Shown here: piece by piece, positions 7,854 to 15,088 of the stretch
How positions within the stretch are numbered: position 1 is the first letter of the stretch
Layout of the letters: each line of letters starts with the position of its first letter
Origin: JACQPU01 sp039961715
GTDB lineage: Bacteria; Bacteroidota; Ignavibacteria; UBA10030
DNA: 20,333 nt
Direction of reading: 5' to 3'
NCBI GenBank assembly: GCA_039961715.1
Contig: JABRVW010000140.1
Span: 1-20,333 of the forward strand
Notes under the pieces: generated by a model
Told to the model about the DNA's origin: nothing
Database searches by the model: none
What the model saw: the letters and a program-made list of their open reading frames with translations, nothing else
Position numbers and translations under genes: made by a program

Positions 7854-8099
7854 TCAGCCTCCGCTCACAGGGGGGATAACAGCAACTTCGTCGTTTTCCT
7901 TCAGAACGTAATCATCACTGACGTAGCGACGGTTCACGGCTACTCGCAACGACTTTCGCCATTCAAGGAATTCTGGGTTCGACCGCGATAAGTACTCGAG
8001 CACTTCGGCTGCCCGCGCATCGTCGCTCAGTTCCACAGTTCGGTCATCAAATCCTGCCAGGTCTTTGGCATTGGCAAAGAGACGTAACCTGACCCTCAT
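7854..8099 (-). CDS. moaD: Molybdopterin synthase sulfur carrier subunit
   Basis: An 81-residue ubiquitin-fold protein beginning MRVRLRLFANAKDLAG and ending in VSGG. The terminal Gly-Gly is where the thiocarboxylate is formed (normally by MoeB, not seen here) for transfer in the MoaE complex. Length and the late motif NDEVAVIPPVSGG are typical of MoaD. Its ATG overlaps the moeA stop (ATGA) and moaE follows after 3 bases, so moeA, moaD and moaE are translationally coupled. Confidence 0.96.
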   Translation of the reverse strand: MRVRLRLFANAKDLAGFDDRTVELSDDARAAEVLEYLSRSNPEFLEWRKSLRVAVNRRYVSDDYVLKENDEVAVIPPVSGG

Positions 8100-9313
8100 A
8101 GAAGCTCGACCTCCACAGAATCGCCCGCCTTCAGATCCCCCGCGTCCTCAGGAAGAACGATCAGACAGTTTGCCGCGACCATGGAGGTCAGAACACCGGA
8201 GCTCTGCGATCCTGTTGTGGCAACGACGATCTGGTCACCGTCGGTGCCGGCAATGCCGCGGACAAAATGGCGCTTGTGGTCTTTCTTGCTCAAAGTCTCG
8301 GCAAGAATCGCCCTGATACGGAGAGGGAGCCCGGGGGCGGGGATGCCTGAGAGTTTCTCAAGTCCGGGGCGGACGAATTGCAGAAATGTGACCATGGAAG
8401 AGACAGGGTTGCCGGGAAGTGCAACAACGGGTACGGTTTTGCCGTTCCTTTTCTTGATCCCGTACGCGAGCGGCATGCCGGGCTTGATGTTGACCTTCCA
8501 GAATTGAATCGCGACTCCTTCGGACTTCAGCACGTCGAGAACGAGATCAAACGCGCCCACTGACACCCCGCCGGAGGTGATCACAGCATCGGCCTCCAGC
8601 GCCTTACGGACAGCCGAGGAAAGTTCGTTGCGGGTGTCGCGGACGATCCCCAGGTTGACGGGGACCGCACCGCAATTCCTCACCAGTTCCGAGAGCGTGA
8701 AAGCGTTGCTGTTTCTGATCTGGCCTGGACCGGGTGTTTCCGCCGCGTCCACCAGCTCATCGCCGGTTGTGAGGATTGCCACGGAGGGCTGACGATAAAC
8801 GTCCACCGAGAGGATGCCCAGTGAAGCGAGCACTCCCACCGCGGCCGGATTCATTCGCGTTCCCTTTTTCAGGACAATGCTCCCGGCCCTGATATCCTCC
8901 CCTCGTTTCCGGATGTTCCTTCCAATCCTCGCCGGGGCCTGGACCCGCACCATCCCGTTTCGCGTTTCAGTGAGTTCCTGCTCAATGACAGCGTCGGCAC
9001 CATCGGGAACAGGTGCGCCGGTCATGATCCGTATCGCTGTTCCGGGAGCAACCTGGTCAGTGAACGGTTTGCCTGCAGGAACTTCACCCAGCAGTTTCAG
9101 GTCGACGGGATTCTCACTGCTTGCCTTGAGGACGTCACCGGCCCGGACTGCGTAGCCATCCATGCCGGAATTGTTGAACAGGGGAACGTCATGCGGGGCC
9201 GAGACATCAATGGCGAGGATCCTGCCGCCGCATCCCTGCAGAGGGCAGGGCTCAGAAGACACCGGCGTTATGGAGTCGACGATCCGTTTACGCGCTTCGA
9301 TTGCGGAAACCAT
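8096..9313 (-). CDS. moeA: Molybdopterin molybdenumtransferase
   Basis: A 405-residue MoeA, which inserts molybdate into adenylylated molybdopterin. Conserved stretches are VPLFNNSGMDGYAV, the IMTGAPVPDGADAVI segment, TTGDELV, SGGVSVGAFD (about 245-254) and ALPGNPVSS (about 298-306). A C-terminal beta domain ends in KAGDSVEVELL. The start is placed at MVSAIEARKRI (9313), the normal beginning of the family; the frame is open for 26 further codons upstream, but that extension resembles nothing in MoeA. No strong Shine-Dalgarno is visible. It is the first gene of the minus-strand cofactor operon, and its upstream region up to about 9490 should carry the operon promoter. I could not identify convincing -35/-10 boxes there. 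Confidence 0.96.
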   Translation of the reverse strand: MVSAIEARKRIVDSITPVSSEPCPLQGCGGRILAIDVSAPHDVPLFNNSGMDGYAVRAGDVLKASSENPVDLKLLGEVPAGKPFTDQVAPGTAIRIMTGAPVPDGADAVIEQELTETRNGMVRVQAPARIGRNIRKRGEDIRAGSIVLKKGTRMNPAAVGVLASLGILSVDVYRQPSVAILTTGDELVDAAETPGPGQIRNSNAFTLSELVRNCGAVPVNLGIVRDTRNELSSAVRKALEADAVITSGGVSVGAFDLVLDVLKSEGVAIQFWKVNIKPGMPLAYGIKKRNGKTVPVVALPGNPVSSMVTFLQFVRPGLEKLSGIPAPGLPLRIRAILAETLSKKDHKRHFVRGIAGTDGDQIVVATTGSQSSGVLTSMVAANCLIVLPEDAGDLKAGDSVEVELL

Positions 9314-9489
9314 CACCAACTCTTTCACGATGTCAAAATATGCATCGCTCGATGGAAATGCAAGGAGAGCAATGTAGAATTTACATTCCACGGATCCAAG
9401 TCGCCTGCAGATGGTTTTGAAACCAAGGGGAAATTCTTCGTTGCTGAAACCGGCGAATATGGCATGGGAATGGTAGGGATAGGGTGGGC

Positions 9490-9552
9490 GGTTGATGGTT
9501 GATGGTTGATGGTTGAGGGTTGATGGTTGATGGTTGATGGTTCATTGTTCAT
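9490..9552. repeat. Nine-unit GGTTGAT heptamer array
   Basis: Nine contiguous 7-base units in exact register: GGTTGAT three times, GGTTGAG, GGTTGAT three times, GGTTCAT, then TGTTCAT. The array lies between the divergent moeA and integrase-like genes and ends 14 bases before the latter's start codon. The unit GGTTCAT is the same (rotated) as the array at the moaE-moaA junction two kilobases away, so the two arrays are related in sequence. A short reading frame through it (Thr-Ile-Asn-His-Gln-Pro-Ser repeats) is an artefact. Confidence 0.93.
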
Positions 9553-9566
9553 GGTAGGGTTGGCAG

Positions 9567-10166
9567 ATGAAGACAGTGGAATTGAAAACCAATGATGGTG
9601 CGATGGACAATCATCGTGTAAAGAGCGTTCGAATGCTGATGGCTTCCGTTGCGCCCCGTCCCGGGGCTCTTGTTCTGGTCAAGGACACGACACTTCGGCT
9701 TCCGGAACAAACCGTGGATTCGGTTCTCCTGCAAGCGATCGATGTCAGAACGCAACTGCTCGAAGGCCGGTTCTATTTTGTGGATTCACTCGCCGCCAAG
9801 ATGGACTTCATTGAATACGTTGCGCGCCTGTTTCCATTCTCTCTGGGGGAAATCTGTACGGATGATTCGGGCGGCAATGGCGACACTTCCGAACACCGCT
9901 TTGCGCTGCTTGCGGGCCGCCTGGGGATACGACACTCCATAGCACGGTTCAGCGACAACGATTTGCTTGCGTACACCAACCGTCATTTTTTTGATCCTCA
10001 ACCAAGCCTCCTTCGGTGGCGGAAGCTTGATGATGCAACGGCTGATTTCGCCGTCTTCATGCACCATCACAACAACGAACGAAGATTGGAGATTCATCAT
10101 GGAGCCACACCGGCCGAAACTCTCCGTGACCTTGTCGGACGGTCTCTTTCCTTCGATCCCCCTTGA
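9567..10166 (+). CDS. Integrase-core-like protein lacking the catalytic glutamate
   Basis: A 199-residue protein resembling the rve/DDE catalytic core of IS481/IS3-type transposases. RPGALVLVKDT (D40) matches the PGxLVxxDT opening. QAIDVRTQLLEGRFYFVDSLAAKMDF and FPFSLGEICTDD (D99) match the AID..T.L...DF...FPF...TDNG stretch. LGIRHSIAR and TNR...NNERRLEIHHGATPAETL match the LGI.H...R / FNRT / YN.ERPH..L...TP.E.L ending. The third catalytic acid, expected about 35 residues after D99 before the NR motif, is Ala 135, and TDNGSEF has become TDDSGGNG. There is no N-terminal helix-turn-helix, so it is not an active transposase. An intact 199-codon frame suggests either recent decay or a kept, repurposed role. 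The heptamer array lies just upstream. The family call is my own motif comparison. Confidence 0.6.
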   Translation: MKTVELKTNDGAMDNHRVKSVRMLMASVAPRPGALVLVKDTTLRLPEQTVDSVLLQAIDVRTQLLEGRFYFVDSLAAKMDFIEYVARLFPFSLGEICTDDSGGNGDTSEHRFALLAGRLGIRHSIARFSDNDLLAYTNRHFFDPQPSLLRWRKLDDATADFAVFMHHHNNERRLEIHHGATPAETLRDLVGRSLSFDPP

Positions 10167-10209
10167 GAATCCTGCCGAATTTTGCCTACATTGAGACAAC
10201 CCATGTCCC

Positions 10210-12180
10210 ATGGATCATTCCATTCCTGATTCAATGCAGGAGTCTCGTTCGTTCGGCTCGCGTCACAGGTTCCCTTCCTTCACACTTTTCATTTCCGGTC
10301 TGTTTCTCACGGTTTTGCTTCTTCCCCGCGAATCTCCCTTCGACCTGACCAACTTCCGGCGCGTTGTCCATGATGGATCTCTGGCCTTTCGGATTGACCT
10401 TCCCGTAGCGGGTACGTTTCACGTGTCGGGCGTTGTCGTCCTGGCCATGGTCCTTGCCCTTTGCCTCGTGCTCCTTGCCTCGAGCGTGCCGTTGGCGCGG
10501 GTTCTTTCCGGGGGGAGCCTCAGGCCTCTTGGGGCGGGTTTGCTGCTGTGTGCAACCTTGATACCCCCGGAGTGGTACTTTGTCAGTTCGGCCTCGCTCG
10601 TTTCCCTCGAGCTCGTTCTTCGCACACTTGCGTTCGCGATCCTTCTTGTCGGCGCACAGCGATTGCTTGCGGGCCGATCAGTGCCGGACTGGCTTTCTGC
10701 AATTTTTCGGCGCGCACGGCATCTCGTTCTGGAGAGCAGCCGTCTTCGTTTTCTTATTTCCGTGTTTTTCGTTTCCCTTGCCGCGACCATTTCCGTTTCG
10801 ATCTTTGTCTTTGACCGCATTCCACATGTTCAGGACAGCATTGCGCAGTTGTTCCACGCAAAGATGCTTGCCCAGGGATACTTGTCGGTTCCCGCGCCTC
10901 CCGCCGCCGAGTTTTTTGAGTTTCTCCAGATGATCCTGCGGGACCGATGGTTTTCGCAGTATCCTCCCGGCCACCTTATCTTGCTCTCGGCCGGCGTCAT
11001 TGCCGGCGTGCCCTGGCTCGTCAATCCGCTCTTTGGCTCTTTTTCGTTGGTCCTGCTTTACGGGATCGGCGTTCAACTTTGGGACGAGCGCGTCGGACGG
11101 GTTGCGGCTCTCCTCGGCTTGCTCTCTCCGTTCCTTCTCTTCATGTCGTCAGAGTTCATGAACCACACGACGGCACTCTTCTTCTATCTTTCTTTCATCT
11201 ACTTCATCTTCAGGGCCATTGAAGGGAACGGAGTCCGTGACGGAATTCTTTCGGGGCTTTCGTTGGGTTGGCTCGTCATGACGCGGCCGTACAGTGCCGC
11301 GGCCCTTGCAGCCCCGTTCCTTCTTTACGGAGTAGTGCTCGTTATCCGGAAGAAGCCTCCGGGGTATCGTGCCGCAGCTGGTTTTGTCCCGGCTTTTTCG
11401 GTCATGCTGGCACTTCTGCTTCTCTTCAACTGGGCCACCACAGGCCACCCCCTGGTGTTTGGGTTTCAATCGCTATGGGGATCGCGCGTAAATCCTGGAT
11501 TCTTCGAGGTCAATGCCGGGCAAGTACATACCCCGCTCAAGGGGCTCGAACAAACGATGGCAAACTTCATAGGATTCAACAAATATCTGTTCGAATGGCC
11601 TGTCCCCTCGTTGCTGTTCGTCGCGGTGCTTTTTGGAATGCGGAGAATGCGGATGAAAGAGCTTTTGCTTGTCGCGTCGGGAGGGTTGCTCGCCGGAGCG
11701 TATCTCCTGTACTGGTTTCAGGACTGGTGCTTTGGGCCGAGATTTCTCTTCGAGGCGTCGGGACCGGCGATCCTTTTGACGGCAGTTGCGATCGTTGAGA
11801 TTCCCCCCCTCGTGAACGAAAGACTTCGCCACCCCATCGCATTGGAGACGATTCGAATGAGTACGGCTGGCGTTGTTGTGATCCTGTTCGCCATGGGCCT
11901 CTGCTTTAACCTTCCTGCACACCTGCGGCACTATGGTGACTCATATTGGGGAGTGGACGGCCGGGCGTTGAAGGCCGTGCATCAGATCGGCATAGACAGG
12001 GGAATTGTGTTCGTCTCTTCCGGTTATGGCGGCCTCTTTCCTCAGAATGATCCTCTTCTGGAGGAAGGGCCGATCTTCGCACGGGATCTTGGGGAGCGGA
12101 ACGAGAAGCTTCTGCGGCTCTATCCCGGTCTCCCGGCGTGGAGGCTTCGCGGAGATTCGCTGGAGGTCGTGAGGGAGTGA
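10210..12180 (+). CDS. GT-C fold membrane glycosyltransferase-like protein
   Basis: A 656-residue integral membrane protein with about 10-13 hydrophobic segments. The pattern DRIPHVQD.IAQLFHAKMLAQGYL.VPAPP (D202, D209) matches the first periplasmic loop of GT-C enzymes related to PMT/ArnT (GT39/GT83), in which an acidic residue there is catalytic. WFSQYPPGHLILLS and MTRPYSAAALAAPFLLYG are also typical. Such enzymes move a sugar from a polyprenyl-phosphate carrier to lipid or protein at the outer face of the inner membrane. Donor and acceptor cannot be told here. The last 80 residues are soluble. It starts 43 bases after the integrase-like gene. No clear ribosome site precedes 10210, and an ATG at 10234 is an alternative. 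It converges on the peptidase gene with a 10-base gap and no visible terminator. Confidence 0.8.
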   Translation: MDHSIPDSMQESRSFGSRHRFPSFTLFISGLFLTVLLLPRESPFDLTNFRRVVHDGSLAFRIDLPVAGTFHVSGVVVLAMVLALCLVLLASSVPLARVLSGGSLRPLGAGLLLCATLIPPEWYFVSSASLVSLELVLRTLAFAILLVGAQRLLAGRSVPDWLSAIFRRARHLVLESSRLRFLISVFFVSLAATISVSIFVFDRIPHVQDSIAQLFHAKMLAQGYLSVPAPPAAEFFEFLQMILRDRWFSQYPPGHLILLSAGVIAGVPWLVNPLFGSFSLVLLYGIGVQLWDERVGRVAALLGLLSPFLLFMSSEFMNHTTALFFYLSFIYFIFRAIEGNGVRDGILSGLSLGWLVMTRPYSAAALAAPFLLYGVVLVIRKKPPGYRAAAGFVPAFSVMLALLLLFNWATTGHPLVFGFQSLWGSRVNPGFFEVNAGQVHTPLKGLEQTMANFIGFNKYLFEWPVPSLLFVAVLFGMRRMRMKELLLVASGGLLAGAYLLYWFQDWCFGPRFLFEASGPAILLTAVAIVEIPPLVNERLRHPIALETIRMSTAGVVVILFAMGLCFNLPAHLRHYGDSYWGVDGRALKAVHQIGIDRGIVFVSSGYGGLFPQNDPLLEEGPIFARDLGERNEKLLRLYPGLPAWRLRGDSLEVVRE

Positions 12181-12190
12181 ATACGTACCG

Positions 12191-14305
12191 CTACAGGATT
12201 TGCATTCTGAGCGCTTTGACAAGAAAAGCAAGGATGTCTGCAGTCTCCTCCACCTGCTTGGAGACCGGTTTTCCGCCTCCATGGCCGGCTTTGGTCTCGA
12301 CGCGAAGCAGAATCGGATTGCGGCCTGCATCGTTTGCCTGAAGAGTGGCTGCGAACTTCAGAGAATGTGCCGGCACCACCCGATCGTCACGATCTGCCGT
12401 GGTGATGATGGTAGGCGGATACGCAACGCCTTTTTTGACGTTGTGGAGAGGGGAGTATCGGATCATGAATTTGAAGTGATCAGGGTTTTCTTCGGCATTT
12501 CCGTATTCGCCAACCCAGTACCTGCCGACCGTGAACCGGTGATAGCGGAGCATATCCGCGACGGGCACCTGACACACAACGGCCCCGAAGAGATCCGGCC
12601 GTTGGAGCATGCACGCGGCAACGAGCAATCCACCGTTACTACCGCCCTGAATGGCGAGTTTCGGCGTACGGGTGTACTTGTTCTCGATCAACCATTCTGC
12701 GGCGGCAATGAAATCGTCAAAAACGTTCTGTTTCTTGTCGAGCATTCCCGCCTGATGCCACTCCTCTCCGTACTCATTTCCGCCCCTGAGATTTGCGAGT
12801 GCAAACACGCCCCCCTGTTCGATCCAGGCCAGCCGGGTGACGTTGAACGATGGCAGCATACCTGCGCTGAAGCCGCCGTAGCCGTACAGGAGCGTAGGGT
12901 TGTTGCTGTCAAGAACCAGGCCTCGCTTGTGTGTGAGGAACATCGGGATGCGCGTACCGTCCTTTGACCGATAGAAGACCTGTTTGGTCTCATAGGCAGA
13001 CGGATCGAACTTCAGGCCGGGTTCCCAGAACGGAGTCGCAGCCTTTGATTTGAAATCGTACCGAAAGACCGTCGTAGGGTACAGAAACGATGTGAATCCG
13101 AAGAACATTGTCGTGTCCTCGCGCTCCCCCGAAAGCCCGGCGATTGTGCCGAGGCCAGGCAAGGGGATTTCTCCCGCCGGTGTTCCGTCGAGCGAGAACG
13201 TGAGCACGCGGTGGTGGGCATCCTTGAGATAAGCAATCACAAACTGTTCATTCACCAGCGTGGCAAATGAGACGGGCTCTGTCCGTTCGGCAATCAGCTC
13301 CTTCCAATTTGCGCGTTCCGGTTTATTGACATCGATCGCAATGATCCGCCCCCTCGGGGCACCGAGAGTCGTGTGGAAATAGAAGACCGACCCGGTGTTC
13401 CCGATGAACTCGTAAGCGGCGTCGGCTTCGTCAAGCAGACGGATGAACGGGCCTTCCTCTCCGAGCTTGCGGTAATAGATCCTGTTGTTGACGTCCGTTC
13501 CTTTCCACACGAAGAGGATCAGATACTCTCCGTCGTCGGTGACGATGGGATTGAACCCCAGCTCCTTTGCGTCGGGGCGCTCATAGACAAGTTTGTCGGC
13601 GGACTGGGGCGTTCCGACCTGGTGCCAGTACACCTTCATGTGATAGCTCTGCTCTTCCGGGGCGACTGTGGAGGGATCAGGAAATCGGCCATAGAAGAAG
13701 CCCCTGTTATCGGGCGTCCAGGCCACCTGGGCAAACTTCGTCCAGCGGATGGAATCATCAAAGTTCTTTCCGTCAGCAACCCTGCAAATGCGGATTTCCT
13801 GCCAGTCACTGCCTCCGGTCGAAAGGCCGTAGGCCAGGAGAGATCCATCCTTCGAAGCGCGGCGGCTGGTAAGGGCGACCGTTCCGTCGTCACTCAGCCC
13901 GTTCGGATCGATGAGGACCCGGGGCGTTCCGGCCAAGCCTTCCTGGACATACAGCACCGATTGGTTCTGCAGTCCGTCATTTTTCAAGAAGAAATATCTC
14001 GTTCCGCGTTTGAGGGGAACCGAATAGCGCGGGTAGTTCCAGAGGGCAAGCAACCGCTCTTTGAATCGTTCTCTTGCCGGCACATCACGCAAATAGGCGG
14101 TCGTAAGGGCGTTTTGCTGATCTATCCAAGCTTTGAGGCGGGAATCGTCTTCGTTTTCCATCCACCGGTAGGGATCGGCGACACGTGTTCCATGGAAATC
14201 GTCGGTCACATCGACCGTAAGCGCCGTTGGATACTTAAAGTTCTGGGCTGGGAGAGTCGTAACGGCGAGAAAAACGAGGAGAAGAACCCGCACGCGCGTG
14301 GTCAC
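12191..14305 (-). CDS. Secreted prolyl oligopeptidase (S9A)
   Basis: A 704-residue serine peptidase that cuts short peptides after proline. Residues 1-20 are a signal peptide ending TLPAQ, so the enzyme is exported. YPTALTVDVTDDFHGTRVADPYRWMEN is the usual opening of the family and leads into the seven-bladed propeller (about 70-420). The hydrolase domain carries the complete triad: S556 (GGSNGG), D641 (DDRVVP) and H675 (AGHGGG), close to porcine enzyme positions 554, 641 and 680. The start is a GTG at 14305, since the next ATG lies about 47 codons in and would lose the signal peptide; AAAGGG lies upstream. With the Xaa-Pro aminopeptidase at the left end it gives the organism two exported proline-specific peptidases. 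It converges with the glycosyltransferase gene. Confidence 0.94.
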   Translation of the reverse strand: MTTRVRVLLLVFLAVTTLPAQNFKYPTALTVDVTDDFHGTRVADPYRWMENEDDSRLKAWIDQQNALTTAYLRDVPARERFKERLLALWNYPRYSVPLKRGTRYFFLKNDGLQNQSVLYVQEGLAGTPRVLIDPNGLSDDGTVALTSRRASKDGSLLAYGLSTGGSDWQEIRICRVADGKNFDDSIRWTKFAQVAWTPDNRGFFYGRFPDPSTVAPEEQSYHMKVYWHQVGTPQSADKLVYERPDAKELGFNPIVTDDGEYLILFVWKGTDVNNRIYYRKLGEEGPFIRLLDEADAAYEFIGNTGSVFYFHTTLGAPRGRIIAIDVNKPERANWKELIAERTEPVSFATLVNEQFVIAYLKDAHHRVLTFSLDGTPAGEIPLPGLGTIAGLSGEREDTTMFFGFTSFLYPTTVFRYDFKSKAATPFWEPGLKFDPSAYETKQVFYRSKDGTRIPMFLTHKRGLVLDSNNPTLLYGYGGFSAGMLPSFNVTRLAWIEQGGVFALANLRGGNEYGEEWHQAGMLDKKQNVFDDFIAAAEWLIENKYTRTPKLAIQGGSNGGLLVAACMLQRPDLFGAVVCQVPVADMLRYHRFTVGRYWVGEYGNAEENPDHFKFMIRYSPLHNVKKGVAYPPTIITTADRDDRVVPAHSLKFAATLQANDAGRNPILLRVETKAGHGGGKPVSKQVEETADILAFLVKALRMQIL

Positions 14306-14420
14306 AGTTGAACCCTTTCAGGAATGAAAGAGAATTTCGGATGGACTGCGTGGGAATGAATATAGAAATCGGGTGGACTGAATACAATATCAAAGACGGC
14401 TCGCGGGGACGGTACTGCAG

Positions 14421-14453
14421 AAAAAAAAAACCCGGACTTCGTTGCCCGGGTTT
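14421..14453 (-). terminator. Rho-independent terminator of the barrel protein gene
   Basis: On the minus strand AAACCCGG pairs with CCGGGTTT over 8 bp around a 10-base loop, followed directly by a run of ten T in total (A run at 14421-14430 on the + strand). It starts 25 bases after the stop codon at 14478 and separates the barrel protein gene from the peptidase gene downstream. Confidence 0.9.
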
Positions 14454-14477
14454 GTCTGACAACCAGCATGTCGGGGC

Positions 14478-15002
14478 CTAGAGCGAAAAATACCAGCCTA
14501 GGTTGACGTAGGGAAGGCCACCCACACCTGATTTAAGCGAATAGTTGTAGCCCGCCCCGAGATTGAATCCTGAACCGGTTTGCCAGTCTATTCCGAAGGT
14601 CGCATAGAGGTGGCTTGCGCTGGCAGAGAATCCTCCGGTATCTCCGATAACTCCGGTCCCGGAAGCGCTGACCGAGACGGTGGCCCAGCTTAATCCCAGA
14701 ACGGGACTGAAGTTCCAGGCAGGCAGCATTGCACGAACGCCGGCACCAAACGTGCTCGCTGTCAGGTCCCCACCCGTCACTGAAACTGAAAAGCTGTCGT
14801 AACCTGCCGACGCGCGCAGGAAGTCAGTGACGTTGTAATTCACATTTGCCCCAGTCAATGTCGGGAACGGATCGCCGACAAGTCCCAGGTGAAGGCCCAG
14901 CTTTTGCTTCATGCGATTGCTTTGTGCATGAAGGTCCGGAGCCGTCGCACTGGCAAGCAAGAACACAGCAACCAAAACGAAGAGCTTTGATTGGTGTTTC
15001 AT
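14478..15002 (-). CDS. Small outer-membrane beta-barrel protein
   Basis: A 174-residue protein with a clear signal peptide (MKHQSKLFVLVAVFLLASA...LHAQ, cleavage near 27). The mature part alternates polar and hydrophobic residues with Gly, Ser and aromatic residues (LGLHLGLV, VNYNVTDFLRASAGYDSFSVS, LYATFGIDWQTGSGFNLGAGYNYSL) and ends in an aromatic-rich strand, LGWYFSL, as outer-membrane barrels do. Probably eight strands, like OmpX/OmpW-sized porins; the function is unknown. It is a monocistronic gene: a near-consensus promoter lies at 15048-15076, AGGAGGTGTC precedes the ATG, and a terminator follows. The Shine-Dalgarno is part of a perfect inverted repeat, suggesting translational control. 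Confidence 0.8.
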   Translation of the reverse strand: MKHQSKLFVLVAVFLLASATAPDLHAQSNRMKQKLGLHLGLVGDPFPTLTGANVNYNVTDFLRASAGYDSFSVSVTGGDLTASTFGAGVRAMLPAWNFSPVLGLSWATVSVSASGTGVIGDTGGFSASASHLYATFGIDWQTGSGFNLGAGYNYSLKSGVGGLPYVNLGWYFSL

Positions 15003-15023
15003 GACACCTCCTAGATGGAGGTG
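15003..15023 (-). promoter_or_regulatory. Start-site hairpin masking the Shine-Dalgarno
   Basis: In the mRNA sense the leader reads CACCTCC-ATCTA-GGAGGTG-TC-ATG. The two 7-base arms are perfectly complementary, and the 3' arm is the Shine-Dalgarno itself, two bases before the start codon. If it folds, ribosome binding to the barrel protein gene would be blocked, so translation may respond to temperature, a protein or another RNA. Confidence 0.7.
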
Positions 15024-15047
15024 AAAAAGCCTTTACGACGACCTTCG

Positions 15048-15076
15048 ATAATACGGAATATCGCTTTGCCTGTCAA
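15048..15076 (-). promoter_or_regulatory. Sigma-70-type promoter of the barrel protein gene
   Basis: On the minus strand TTGACA (15076-15071) and TATTAT (15053-15048) are separated by exactly 17 bases. This is a full -35 consensus and a five-of-six -10. Transcription would start near 15041, giving a leader of about 38 bases that contains the start-site hairpin. Such E. coli-like boxes differ from the TAnnTTTG type of classical Bacteroidetes. Confidence 0.82.
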
Positions 15077-15088
15077 CCTGATGCAGCT

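Noticed and set aside
9325..9552. 75-residue frame with Thr-Ile-Asn-His-Gln-Pro-Ser repeats
   Set aside because: It is a translation of the heptamer array; the repeated peptide only reflects a 7-base unit read over 21 bases.
9786..10211. 141-residue minus-strand frame opposite the integrase-like gene
   Set aside because: It competes with a + strand frame of 199 codons that shows ordered integrase-core motifs. The minus frame shows none.
13373..14311. 312-residue + strand open frame opposite the prolyl oligopeptidase
   Set aside because: Antisense to a gene with an intact catalytic triad and signal peptide; no supporting features.
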